In this document: piece by piece, positions 25,751 through 33,953 of the stretch
Layout of the letters: each line of letters starts with the position of its first letter
How positions within the stretch are numbered: the stretch's first letter is position 1
Origin: Brenneria populi
Lineage (GTDB): Bacteria; Pseudomonadota; Gammaproteobacteria; Enterobacterales; Enterobacteriaceae
DNA: 64,000 nucleotides
Assembly: GCF_036016195.1 (NCBI RefSeq)
Contig: NZ_JAYWTM010000004.1
Coordinates: 248,001-312,000, forward strand
Reading direction: 5' to 3'
Program-made: the position numbers and the translations under genes
Notes under the pieces: model-generated
Told to the model about the DNA's origin: nothing
Database searches by the model: none
Seen by the model: the letters and a program-made list of their open reading frames with translations, nothing else

Positions 25751-27814
25751 CTATCCTGTCGTCCAATTCCACCCTGGCCACAAATCGCAATCCGTTGATT
25801 TTTCAACCTCATTTAACTGACCGTTAGCCATCTTCAGCATACGATCCCCTTCTATCGCCAGATTACCGCCCCGTAAAAGGATGTTAATCTGCTCATTATT
25901 TCCGCTAAAACCCCGCCCTTTTAACAACTCCGATAATCGTCGCCAGCTCCCCGGCGTACAGTTATTGACAGAACTCCAAGGGGCGGCGTCGCCGCCAGAA
26001 AAACCCGCCTCCGCTGACGCTTCGGCCAACTTCGGGACAATATTCCACTTAACCAGACGAGTAACGACCTCCGATGCCTCCCCCAGCAGCGGCGAATAAA
26101 TACCCTGTACGCGCTGCACGTCCTCCGCGTATTGGTTGCCCTGCTCGGTGATTTCGTAGGCCAGACGCACGACAAGATTGTCGCGTGATACCAATGCCCC
26201 ACCCTGCGCCTGGGTGTAGGCCGCCCAATCGCCTACATCAGCCGCCGCCAGCACAGCATCCATTCGAGCATCATCAAGCTGGATATCACGCAGGCGGCGC
26301 AGTTCACGATAAACCGTTACCGGCGCACCGCCGATTTGCTGAAACTGTCGGATACGCCAGCGTGACGCCCAGGCGGAAACCGCTTTTGACATATCTTTCA
26401 GGCTTTCCCCGGTTTCATCGTCGTTTTCGTCGTCCAGGGCAAAGCCATCAATATTTTTTGAAATGTATTTGGCGATATAACCGGTTGCCGAACCTTTGGA
26501 GGGATCGATAGGTTCGACGTGAAAACGCGCCTTTAATGCCCTTTCACTTTGTAGTTCTTCGGAATCTTCAAGACGGGCGTAATAGCACATAATGTCGCGC
26601 ACCTGATCGACATGTTCAGGTTGCATAAACAGCAACATATGCCAGTGCGGTGTACCATCGTGATGCGGCTCGACGACGCGAAAACCGAATACGCTGATTT
26701 CCTCACGCGATAATGCGGCGCGGATTTTCGCCCACACGCGACAAAGGTACTTTTGCGTGTCTCGCGGGTTAGCGCCATTCCACTGGCTAACGAAACCACC
26801 GCCGCTATGTACGGCATGATATTTTGACGGCGCGGTGACGGTGTAAAACTCCCCCGCACAACCCATTTCATTGGCCAGATCTTCAAAGCCGCGCATTCTG
26901 ACCATTAATTCACAGCGGCGTATGGCCGGATTGGCATTACTGCCGTTCACCATATCGTTTAAAGAAACACGCTCGCCGGTTTCAGGATTTTCGAGATCGA
27001 ACGTTTTAAAAAACTCACGGTTACGCTTTTTTTGTGCAATCCATTCGCCCAGCGTAGTGCGGGAAACATACGCGGATGCCGCCTTTTGCACCTGCCCAAC
27101 TGCAATAGCCATATGCTCACGTTGCAGATCGCGGCGGTGCTTTATACGCACACGCCACCATTCCGGCGACATCATGCGTAATAGGCCGGATTCAGCGCTA
27201 TGCGTTGGCAGCGGCCTACGACCTTTGACGAACTGCGCCCAATATGGCGGCTGAGTACCCGCCTGTAGCGTCAGCCGTCCCAAGTGACGAAATGCCAACA
27301 GGGTGATATCTCGCATATCCAGATCGGCAGCATTCTTAATGCCGCGCTCGGTATAATCTCTAAAGCTGGCTGCCATAAAATCAGCCAACAGGACAGACAG
27401 GCGGCGGATATCATCGCGGTCATAGGTCGGCAGTCTTTCCAGATCACCAGAGAATGGAAATGGAATATCGCCAGCGGACAGGAATGTTGTTTGATAGCGC
27501 GGCAACACTTTGCGCAGGCGTGGCAATACGCTTTCACCCAACGTACGGCGTAAAAACGTATTGGCTCGGCGGCGGCCTTTGTGTTCATCGGATTTAAACA
27601 GGGTTTCATAGCGCTGACCAAAATACTTGGCCAGGTAATCCGGCAGGTCGGCAAAATACGGATGCCGCCAGTCATGATCGGTCTTATCTACATGCCAAAG
27701 AATGCGCTCAACGTAGCTCACCCCGCCCGGTACACCAGGAGAAAATTGCTCACGCTGCCAGTTAAGGGCAGCGTGATAGGCTCCGTTGTGTTCTTCGGTT
27801 TGTAAAAGGGGCAT
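25751..27814 (-). CDS. Replication initiation endonuclease A (rolling circle)
   Basis: P2 gpA-like nickase that starts rolling-circle replication. Start at 27814 (MPLLQTEEHNGAYH) lies two bases after the methylase stop and GATGGGG gives a ribosome site. The HUH metal motif is HWH at about 390 (GTPHWHMLLFM) and the paired catalytic tyrosines are in YIAKY (about 446 and 450). 687 aa, shorter than P2 A (761). Last gene of the leftward early operon. Confidence 0.93.
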   Translation of the reverse strand: MPLLQTEEHNGAYHAALNWQREQFSPGVPGGVSYVERILWHVDKTDHDWRHPYFADLPDYLAKYFGQRYETLFKSDEHKGRRRANTFLRRTLGESVLPRLRKVLPRYQTTFLSAGDIPFPFSGDLERLPTYDRDDIRRLSVLLADFMAASFRDYTERGIKNAADLDMRDITLLAFRHLGRLTLQAGTQPPYWAQFVKGRRPLPTHSAESGLLRMMSPEWWRVRIKHRRDLQREHMAIAVGQVQKAASAYVSRTTLGEWIAQKKRNREFFKTFDLENPETGERVSLNDMVNGSNANPAIRRCELMVRMRGFEDLANEMGCAGEFYTVTAPSKYHAVHSGGGFVSQWNGANPRDTQKYLCRVWAKIRAALSREEISVFGFRVVEPHHDGTPHWHMLLFMQPEHVDQVRDIMCYYARLEDSEELQSERALKARFHVEPIDPSKGSATGYIAKYISKNIDGFALDDENDDETGESLKDMSKAVSAWASRWRIRQFQQIGGAPVTVYRELRRLRDIQLDDARMDAVLAAADVGDWAAYTQAQGGALVSRDNLVVRLAYEITEQGNQYAEDVQRVQGIYSPLLGEASEVVTRLVKWNIVPKLAEASAEAGFSGGDAAPWSSVNNCTPGSWRRLSELLKGRGFSGNNEQINILLRGGNLAIEGDRMLKMANGQLNEVEKSTDCDLWPGWNWTTG

Positions 27815-27815
27815 A

Positions 27816-28622
27816 TTACTGCCCCATCGTCGCAATCACTTCATCAGCACGGCTGCGATTACCGTTGGCGCTGATCGTGCGCGGGGCGGTGATATGATGG
27901 ATTTCAAAACCAGCATATAAACCGGCATCAGCGGCAATACGACTATTTGAAGCAATTACAGGTCTTCCACTTCTGGCGACAGAAGCCAACTTTGTGGCCA
28001 AACGGTACTGATCGTGTTTGGTGAATCCATCAGTATGGTATTGGGTGAAATTGGCCGTATCTGAGGTTGGCATATAGGGCGAATCGCAGTACACAACATC
28101 ACCCGGACGAACCAAATCCAGAGTTTCGCCAAAGTCGCAGCACAGGAACGTAGCCCGCTGGGCTTTTTCAGCGAAAAGGCGGATCTCTTTTTCGGGGAAA
28201 TACGGCGTTTTGTATTTGCCGTAAGGAACGTTAAATTCACCTCTTTTGTTGTACCGGCACACACCATTAAAGCAATGGCGATTTAAATAAAAGAACAATA
28301 GCGATTTACGATAAATATCTATGACAAAATTAAACTCAAGACGACTCTGATAATAGCTATATTCATCATTGAGTATGTCAAACATCCCCCGCGCATCGGC
28401 AAGAAAAGATTCCGGCAGACTTTTAATGCACAGATAAAGGTTGATCAGATCGGGATTGATATCCGCGATCAGGTATTCGTCATAGTCCGTGTTCAACATG
28501 ACAGCACAGGAACCGGCAAACGGTTCAACCAGCCGTTTCCCGGCTGGCAAATGTTCACGCAGCGTTTCCATAATGCGGGCTTTGCTGCCCGCCCATTTCA
28601 GTGGAGTGCCGTTAATACTCAT
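27816..28622 (-). CDS. Phage DNA adenine methyltransferase (Dam type)
   Basis: 268-aa D12-class N6-adenine methylase. Motif I is EPFAGSCAV (33-41), motif IV is DSPY (180-183, a DPPY variant), and the N-terminal LKWAGSK is typical. The ATG at 28622 overlaps the preceding stop as ATGA and has AGGAG upstream. It probably methylates GATC, protecting phage DNA or tuning replication; target specificity is not proved by sequence. Confidence 0.9.
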   Translation of the reverse strand: MSINGTPLKWAGSKARIMETLREHLPAGKRLVEPFAGSCAVMLNTDYDEYLIADINPDLINLYLCIKSLPESFLADARGMFDILNDEYSYYQSRLEFNFVIDIYRKSLLFFYLNRHCFNGVCRYNKRGEFNVPYGKYKTPYFPEKEIRLFAEKAQRATFLCCDFGETLDLVRPGDVVYCDSPYMPTSDTANFTQYHTDGFTKHDQYRLATKLASVARSGRPVIASNSRIAADAGLYAGFEIHHITAPRTISANGNRSRADEVIATMGQ

Positions 28623-28852
28623 ATGCAAAGCTCCTGCGCTGAATGTTCAAAACGCACAGCCTCTTTATGTAAAAGCTCAATAATTTCCGTTGCGGTAAAC
28701 TCTTTTTGCTTAGCATGAATAGATAGCGCTTCAAGACGCAGAGAAAAGGCTAAATGCTGGTCTTTCTTTTCATCCAGACGCGCTTTATTCAGCAGGGAAA
28801 TCAACACATCGTTATTGGCTACTTTCATGTTTCTTGTTTCAATGTTTCTCAT
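28619..28852 (-). CDS. DUF2732-family phage protein
   Basis: 77 aa, MRNIETRNMKVANNDVLI then a helical segment with LRLEALSIHAKQKEF. This is the DUF2732 family found between Fil-like genes and replication genes of P2-like phages; its function is unknown. Four-base overlap with the methylase gene. Confidence 0.75.
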   Translation of the reverse strand: MRNIETRNMKVANNDVLISLLNKARLDEKKDQHLAFSLRLEALSIHAKQKEFTATEIIELLHKEAVRFEHSAQELCI

Positions 28853-28924
28853 GGCTTTTTCCTGTTTTCAGGTAATACGAATCCCCGGCCAATTAAGGCT
28901 GTAAAAAGAAATACGTATTACGGG

Positions 28925-29275
28925 TTAATTAATAGACTGGTTTTCTTTCAGTTCCGTTTCAGGTTCGGAGCAACCGACAACAAACACACTTCGCCCGAAA
29001 TGCCCTGGCTGAAATGCGGCGGTTTTCTCATACATGCGGCGCAAACTTAAGATTCCGCCCCACAACACACGCCGCTGATTAACGTCAAAATCAGCCCAGT
29101 TATAGCCAACATGGCGTTTTCCCAGCTTCGGGCGGCAATGGAAGATCAGATCTTCGCGTTCGCGCTGCGTGGCTGACTCCCAAAACAATTGCGCCGGGTT
29201 ATCCGTTCCTGAAATCATACGGCGCAGCGATTTAAGCTGTGCGGGCAATTCCAACACTCCATTTGCAGAAATCAT
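28925..29275 (-). CDS. Hypothetical early phage protein, 116 aa
   Basis: Start at 29275 (MISANGVLELPAQLKSLRRM) has AGGGGG six bases upstream. The protein is basic with LFWESATQREREDLIFHCRPK and VNQRRVLWGGILSLRRMYE. I cannot assign a family. It lies two bases after the Fil-like gene in the early operon. Confidence 0.65.
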   Translation of the reverse strand: MISANGVLELPAQLKSLRRMISGTDNPAQLFWESATQREREDLIFHCRPKLGKRHVGYNWADFDVNQRRVLWGGILSLRRMYEKTAAFQPGHFGRSVFVVGCSEPETELKENQSIN

Positions 29276-29277
29276 GA

Positions 29278-29478
29278 TTACCCCCTTAACCCCATCAGAC
29301 GACGCCACCATGAACGGCGCTTAATACGTACATGCGGCAAACGTCCCTTGCCAAACTGAACACGACAGGCAGACGGTTGCCAGCGTTGACCATTAGGTAA
29401 CTCAATCCAGCCGTGGCCATGATTCGCCAGTTGCGGCGTGGGTGACTGGCTTTTAAGTAAACGAGCAATAGAAATCAT
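29278..29478 (-). CDS. fil: Filamentation protein Fil (DUF2724)
   Basis: 66-aa protein starting MISIARLLKSQSPTP with HGHGWIELPNGQRWQPSACR, the signature of the P2/186 Fil family. In 186, Fil expression blocks cell division. The start is set by AGGGGAA directly before the ATG at 29478. C-terminus is rich in Arg and Trp (RIKRRSWWRRLMGLRG). Confidence 0.82.
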   Translation of the reverse strand: MISIARLLKSQSPTPQLANHGHGWIELPNGQRWQPSACRVQFGKGRLPHVRIKRRSWWRRLMGLRG

Positions 29479-29494
29479 ATGGTTCCCCTTTACG

Positions 29495-29761
29495 TTAACG
29501 TCTTTTCGCCCAGGTAGCCGCAAACTCTGGCGGATGCGACATCCCATGCGAATACCATTGGTTCGCGTGGATTTTTATAAATTGGTACAGCGGGTAATTG
29601 AGGTAATAAACCGCATCGGCCAGCACCTCCAATGACGATAAAACGCTAATCTTGCAATATCCGTTATCATTACCGGCCTCGCGTTGCGCGGGAGGCTGAG
29701 ATAAAAAGCTGTTCGCCGCATCATCAGCAGCTTGCAGCCATATTTCTGGGTTATGTTGCAT
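29495..29761 (-). CDS. Hypothetical early phage protein, 88 aa
   Basis: Start at ATG 29761, with AGGGGGGAA upstream; a GTG one codon earlier is also possible. Contains EIWLQAADDAANSFLSQPPAQ and YYLNYPLYQFIKIHANQWYSHG. No family assigned. Lies between the CII-like and Fil-like genes in the early operon. Confidence 0.65.
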   Translation of the reverse strand: MQHNPEIWLQAADDAANSFLSQPPAQREAGNDNGYCKISVLSSLEVLADAVYYLNYPLYQFIKIHANQWYSHGMSHPPEFAATWAKRR

Positions 29762-29774
29762 CACTATTCCCCCC

Positions 29775-30281
29775 TCACGCTAAACCCGGCACAGCACCAG
29801 AACTCAGTACATCCACGGCTGCGGCCATCATCGGGGTTGATTGGAATCGGGCTTCAACAGAAAGCACGATCAGCGATAGATTGCGGATCGCGCTGTTTGC
29901 CCGGTTGAGAATGGCGTTTTTACGCGCCTGTGACATAGGTACGGTTGATACTGCTTCCCCAGCGATCGCGCCCACGTCCGCCGTGGCGCTTAACGCGAAC
30001 ACCGGCACATTGTGTGAACTTGCCTCGTTACGAGGTACAGACGGCAAGCAGTTAATTTGCAGCAGCAGCCCATCCAGCAAGGTGGCATCTTCCGTATGAT
30101 CGGTAATAGCCAGCAGTTCACTACACGTTAACCGGTGCGGTTGCTCCGGGTTCAGTTTGTTACGCAATACCTGTGAACGGACACCAACGGCAGATGCGAT
30201 CTCTTCAAGGTTGTGCGCCAACGCAAACGCTCGGCAAGCGGCATCAAAATGCGGGTGTTTAGAGATTTGATAATCAAACAT
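29775..30281 (-). CDS. CII regulatory protein, 186/P2 type (Phage_CP76)
   Basis: 168 aa, FDYQISKHPHFDAACRAFALAHNLEEIASAVGV followed by RSQVLRNKLNPEQPHRLT, which contains a helix-turn-helix of the CP76/186 CII family. In 186 it activates the promoter used to establish lysogeny. Early operon, directly downstream of cox, as in 186. Confidence 0.9.
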   Translation of the reverse strand: MFDYQISKHPHFDAACRAFALAHNLEEIASAVGVRSQVLRNKLNPEQPHRLTCSELLAITDHTEDATLLDGLLLQINCLPSVPRNEASSHNVPVFALSATADVGAIAGEAVSTVPMSQARKNAILNRANSAIRNLSLIVLSVEARFQSTPMMAAAVDVLSSGAVPGLA

Positions 30282-30314
30282 GGCAACCCCCTGTTCTCTC
30301 TCTCAGAATCGCAA

Positions 30315-30560
30315 TCAGGGATTCAAGGTCACTGAGGCATAGTGGCTTTCGCTGACTGCCCGCAGGAGCAGATCCACCATGTTGATTTCAAGCAGGCCGT
30401 TAGCTTTGGATTTACCCGGCTTTAAGACCTTTTTCTTAATGGGCAAGCGGCCATCATTGGCCATTGCTCTGGCCGTAGTCATCTTGGTGCCAGTACGGCG
30501 GCAATACTCTTCGAGAGTGATGTACGGTTCAGGAATTGAAATTGTAATGTTCGTGCTCAT
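30315..30560 (-). CDS. Cox/Apl-type excisionase and repressor
   Basis: 81 aa with a winged-helix-like N-terminal half (ITLEEYCRRTGTKMTTARAMANDGRLPI). Cox and Apl proteins of P2 and 186 direct excision and repress the lysogenic promoter. First gene of the leftward early operon, divergent from cI. Confidence 0.85.
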   Translation of the reverse strand: MSTNITISIPEPYITLEEYCRRTGTKMTTARAMANDGRLPIKKKVLKPGKSKANGLLEINMVDLLLRAVSESHYASVTLNP

Positions 30561-30603
30561 GATGCAAAATCCTATATTTAGTGTTATTCAGCGTTATATG
30601 TTT

Positions 30604-30673
30604 GCTTTTGGAATCTAAGCAAATACTACGATCGCTTTTGGAATCCGTCAACCACAAGATTGCTTTTGGAATC
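30604..30673. promoter_or_regulatory. Three direct-repeat operators between cox and cI
   Basis: GCTTTTGGAATC occurs three times, at 30604-30615, 30634-30645 and 30662-30673, that is every 30 and 28 bp, all in the same orientation, close to three helical turns. The last copy ends two bases before the cI ATG and its GGAA is the only candidate ribosome site. The first copy also sits in a dyad TTTGCTT...AAGCAAA (30601-30623). Binding by CI or Cox is inferred. Confidence 0.7.
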
Positions 30674-30675
30674 AT

Positions 30676-31239
30676 ATGAATTTAACTAACGGTGGTCGTG
30701 CTGCCATTGAACGCCTCGTAGAAGCCTATGGATTTGGTACAAGGCAAGCGCTAAGTGATCATTTGGGTGTATCAAAAAGCACTCTAGCAACCCGCTACAT
30801 GCGGGATATCTTCCCTTCTGATTGGGTCATCCAATGTGCCTTAGAAACTGGGGTATCCCTCCAGTGGCTCACTACAGGTAACGGCCCGATGTATGAAGAT
30901 GGGAAGAACGATATCGTCAGTATTCCGCGCTTCAAGTTACAGAGCGGTGCGCTTTTGCAATCAAATTATTATCTGTTTGATAAAGCGTTCCTGCCCGATG
31001 GATTGCAAGATCCGATCGTTATCGTAGATAGTGATGTGACCTACATTGCCGATCGTAAGTTTGATGAAGTGACAGACGGCAAGTGGTTGGTTGAGATTGA
31101 AGGAAAAACCAGCGTTCGCGATCTGACCCGTATCCCTGTAGGCAAAGTGCGCGTTAGCGGGGTTGGTATGGCGTTTGATTGTGGATTGGATGATATTAAA
31201 TTTTTATCGAAAATAACCATAGATTGCAAAAAGTCATAA
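30676..31239 (+). CDS. Phage repressor CI, 186 type
   Basis: 187-aa lysogenic repressor. N-terminal helix-turn-helix (FGTRQALSDHLGVSKSTLATRYMR, about 17-40) is that of the Phage_CI_repr family, followed by a C-terminal oligomerisation domain (WLVEIEGKTSVRDLTRIPVGKVRVSG). I see no Ala/Cys-Gly self-cleavage site of the LexA/lambda CI type, so induction probably needs a separate antirepressor as in 186. Last operator repeat touches its start, pointing to autoregulation. Confidence 0.9.
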   Translation: MNLTNGGRAAIERLVEAYGFGTRQALSDHLGVSKSTLATRYMRDIFPSDWVIQCALETGVSLQWLTTGNGPMYEDGKNDIVSIPRFKLQSGALLQSNYYLFDKAFLPDGLQDPIVIVDSDVTYIADRKFDEVTDGKWLVEIEGKTSVRDLTRIPVGKVRVSGVGMAFDCGLDDIKFLSKITIDCKKS

Positions 31240-31318
31240 AAAACAATAGATTAAAAAACACAAAGAAAAATAAATGGCGGAGATTATCCTATTCACCTAA
31301 TATTATATGGAGATAGTT

Positions 31319-32383
31319 ATGTCATGTAGTTTTGCTGTCTGGGGATGCAAAGATTACAGCACATTCCCTGATTATGGTGGTAAGCACGATCCATTTATCA
31401 AAGAATTGCATATTAATTTCTGGAACATAAACTCAAAAAAAATATATTGCCTCGATTTTGGCTTGGCATTTACAATGCCTAATTCTAGTGACATCGCAGA
31501 TAAAGGCTCCATATGTGTTTTCTTTCCCTTTAAAAAGAGAAAGGAAGATCTGAATGATTTAAGTAGTAATCTGGATAAGAATAGAGATCTAGTTACCTCT
31601 GTATTTAATGAATACTTAATTAAAAGTGAAAATATTGCAAGTAAGTTTTTAAAACTAGAACTTACTAATAAGGGCAGTATAGTCATGAATACAAAATTAG
31701 ATTTTATTAATGGTAACCTTGATCAAAGAGTAAAAGTTGAGAATAGAAGTGATGGAACGCTTGTTATATTTAAATTAAAAGGGTGTTTATCACGAGAGAA
31801 AGATTGTGTACATTACATTAGGTTTAGAATTTTCTTAAATGAACAAGAAACAAAAAAAATAGTGAAAACTTTTTACCCATCCGATAGTTTTCTTAAAAGC
31901 AACCTTGAGCGTTCAGACATCATTGATTTCAGGGTAAATGAACAGAGGAATTTACCATCAGAAATATCCTCAACGCTTGCATGTTCATCTTGTACTCCTC
32001 AAAAATATCATTTTTTTGTTATAAGAGATATGAATGATGAATGTTCTTTATCAGGAAATAATTATCAAGGATGCAGAATTCTAGAGTCAGAAACATGGGG
32101 TAAATATTTCACTAATAAAATTTCTTTTGGAAAAAATGATCCTATGATTTATCATTGGAAAATTACTCATAATGACGATAAAAGACTCAGTGATTTTTCG
32201 GCTGTTGCAAAATTTAAAAACACGAAAGCCAAGATTACAAAAATATTAGCATATATCTTTTATGGTCTTGCTATTTCTTTTATGATGAAATATGTACCTA
32301 CGCATAGTAACGAACTAGGTTATGCAATATTAATACTGCTAATTTCGTATATTTCAATCCACTTTTTTAAATATCGAAAATAA
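31319..32383 (+). CDS. Unknown cargo protein with C-terminal membrane hairpin, 354 aa
   Basis: I do not recognise it. The ATG at 31319 has GGAG seven bases upstream. The first about 300 residues look soluble and beta-rich with several cysteines (WGCKDYS, ACSSCTPQ). Two hydrophobic segments follow near 310-328 (ILAYIFYGLAISFMMKYV) and 333-349 (LGYAILILLISYISIHFF), then a basic end. Codon use is strongly AT-rich compared with both flanking phage and host genes, indicating recent acquisition. Position between cI and int is typical for lysogenic conversion or defence genes. Confidence 0.75.
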   Translation: MSCSFAVWGCKDYSTFPDYGGKHDPFIKELHINFWNINSKKIYCLDFGLAFTMPNSSDIADKGSICVFFPFKKRKEDLNDLSSNLDKNRDLVTSVFNEYLIKSENIASKFLKLELTNKGSIVMNTKLDFINGNLDQRVKVENRSDGTLVIFKLKGCLSREKDCVHYIRFRIFLNEQETKKIVKTFYPSDSFLKSNLERSDIIDFRVNEQRNLPSEISSTLACSSCTPQKYHFFVIRDMNDECSLSGNNYQGCRILESETWGKYFTNKISFGKNDPMIYHWKITHNDDKRLSDFSAVAKFKNTKAKITKILAYIFYGLAISFMMKYVPTHSNELGYAILILLISYISIHFFKYRK

Positions 32384-32419
32384 ATCATTTAAGATAAATT
32401 TTATAGAAGGGCTAGAACA

Positions 32420-33493
32420 GTGGAAAACTTAAAGTATATCTCTTTCAATCAAGTAGATTTTTCTGATCCTTTTTTTGACTCATTAAAAAATGACTATGCT
32501 CATGGGTTTGTCGAATGGTTTGAAAAAAAATCCACATCCCCAGACGAGTTAGCATATGTTTTATATGATGATTATGGCAAGATTGATGGTTTCATGTATT
32601 TGAAAATTGAAATGGGAATCGTTAATGATGTCGCACCTAATCTCACCTCAAATAAGCATCTTAAAGTCGGTACATTTAAATTCAATCCTAAGGGTACTCT
32701 ACGTGGTCAACGATTTTTAAAAAAAATCTTTGACCATGCTCTAAAAGACAGCGTTGATGATATTTATGTTACGATTTTTGACAAACATGATTATCTGATT
32801 AGACTTTTCCAAATTTATGGTTTTGTTAATGTGGGAAAAAAAACCTCTGCTAACGGAATAGAAAATGTACTCGTTAGAGAAATGAATGCTAACCATCTTA
32901 CCGGTGATTTATTATCTGACTATCCTTATATCAATAACAGGAATAAAGAAAGGAAATTTATTTTATCTATTTACCCTACCTTTCATACACGATTATTCCC
33001 AGATTCAAAACTCATCACCGAATCACCTGATATTGTGGCCGACGTATCTCATACTAATAGTATCAGGAAGATATATATATGCGCAATGGCTGATGTAGCC
33101 AATATGAATCCCAATGACATTATAATAATATATAGAACAAATGATAATAAAGGCCCTGCTTATCATCGCTCAGTTGTTACTTCACTTTGTGTCGTGGAAA
33201 AAGTAAGAAATATAAATTCATTTATCACTGAAAAAGAATTTTTAGAATATTGTTCAAAGTATAGCGTATTTACAAAATCTGAATTATGCGGTTTTTATAA
33301 AACGAAAAAATACCCATATATAATTAGTTTTACTTACAACTTAGCTTTACCAAAAAGACTCAATCGTGCTAAACTCATCAATGATGTTGGGCTAAATCCA
33401 AATGCATATTGGGGTGTAATGGAATTAACTGATAGTCAATTTGATAACATAATAAATTTAGGTGAAGTCAATGAAAGTATTATTGTCAATTAA
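32420..33493 (+). CDS. GNAT acetyltransferase fused to PUA/EVE-like domain
   Basis: 357 aa from a GTG start with AGAAGGG upstream. Residues about 1-155 resemble a GNAT fold: strand FKFNPKGTLRGQRFLKKIF (about 94-112) holds the acetyl-CoA loop region and VTIFDKHDYLIRLFQIYGF the following strand-helix. After a linker, about 195-350 (PDIVADVSHTNSIRKIYIC, NDIIIIYRT, YHRSVVTSLCVVEKV, FTYNLALPKRL) looks like a PUA-superfamily (EVE/ASCH) fold, which usually binds RNA or modified bases. Substrate unknown. It overlaps the ASCH gene by 23 bases. AT-rich, probably imported. Confidence 0.75.
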   Translation: MENLKYISFNQVDFSDPFFDSLKNDYAHGFVEWFEKKSTSPDELAYVLYDDYGKIDGFMYLKIEMGIVNDVAPNLTSNKHLKVGTFKFNPKGTLRGQRFLKKIFDHALKDSVDDIYVTIFDKHDYLIRLFQIYGFVNVGKKTSANGIENVLVREMNANHLTGDLLSDYPYINNRNKERKFILSIYPTFHTRLFPDSKLITESPDIVADVSHTNSIRKIYICAMADVANMNPNDIIIIYRTNDNKGPAYHRSVVTSLCVVEKVRNINSFITEKEFLEYCSKYSVFTKSELCGFYKTKKYPYIISFTYNLALPKRLNRAKLINDVGLNPNAYWGVMELTDSQFDNIINLGEVNESIIVN

Positions 33494-33842
33494 GCCAGAG
33501 TTTGTTGAAAAAATACTTGATGGCTCAAAAAGGTTTGAGTTCCGTAAGGGTATTTTTAAGAACCCCGATGTTAAATCAGTGGTTATTTATTCTACAATGC
33601 CTGTAGGTAGGGTTGTTGCGGAATTCGACATTGACGATGTTATTGAAGACAAACCATCTAAGGTATGGAATAAGACGAAAAAACATGCAGGGATAAGCAA
33701 AAATTTCTTTGATGAATATTTTGGCAGCAAAGAGAAGGCTTTTGCTATAAAGATTGGTGACTTACGTGTTTATGATACCCCCCTACAACTCAGCGCATTA
33801 GGTGAAAACATCACCGCCCCTCAATCATACCGTTACCTCTAA
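33471..33842 (+). CDS. ASCH-domain protein
   Basis: 123 aa, MKVLLSIKPEFVEKILDGSKRFEFRKG, with the GxKxxEFR signature of the ASCH family (PUA-like fold). Relatives include the N4-acetylcytidine amidohydrolase YqfB and presumed RNA-binding regulators. It starts within the acetyltransferase gene behind a GGTGA ribosome site, so the two are translationally coupled and likely act together. Whether it is an enzyme, an RNA-binding partner or an antidote cannot be told from sequence. Confidence 0.8.
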   Translation: MKVLLSIKPEFVEKILDGSKRFEFRKGIFKNPDVKSVVIYSTMPVGRVVAEFDIDDVIEDKPSKVWNKTKKHAGISKNFFDEYFGSKEKAFAIKIGDLRVYDTPLQLSALGENITAPQSYRYL

Positions 33843-33843
33843 A

Positions 33844-33870
33844 TAGTAGGTGGCCTCTCGCCACCTACTA
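33844..33870. terminator. Hairpin terminator between cargo cassette and int
   Basis: A perfect 11-bp stem TAGTAGGTGGC / GCCACCTACTA with a 5-nt loop begins one base after the ASCH stop. The rightward side has CATGTTTT. It probably ends the cargo transcript before int. Confidence 0.7.
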
Positions 33871-33953
33871 CATGTTTTACCCTAGCAATATCAAACATTG
33901 ACCACTGTTTTTATATACAGTAAAAATACAGCCCTCAGTTAGCAGGGGGCTGT

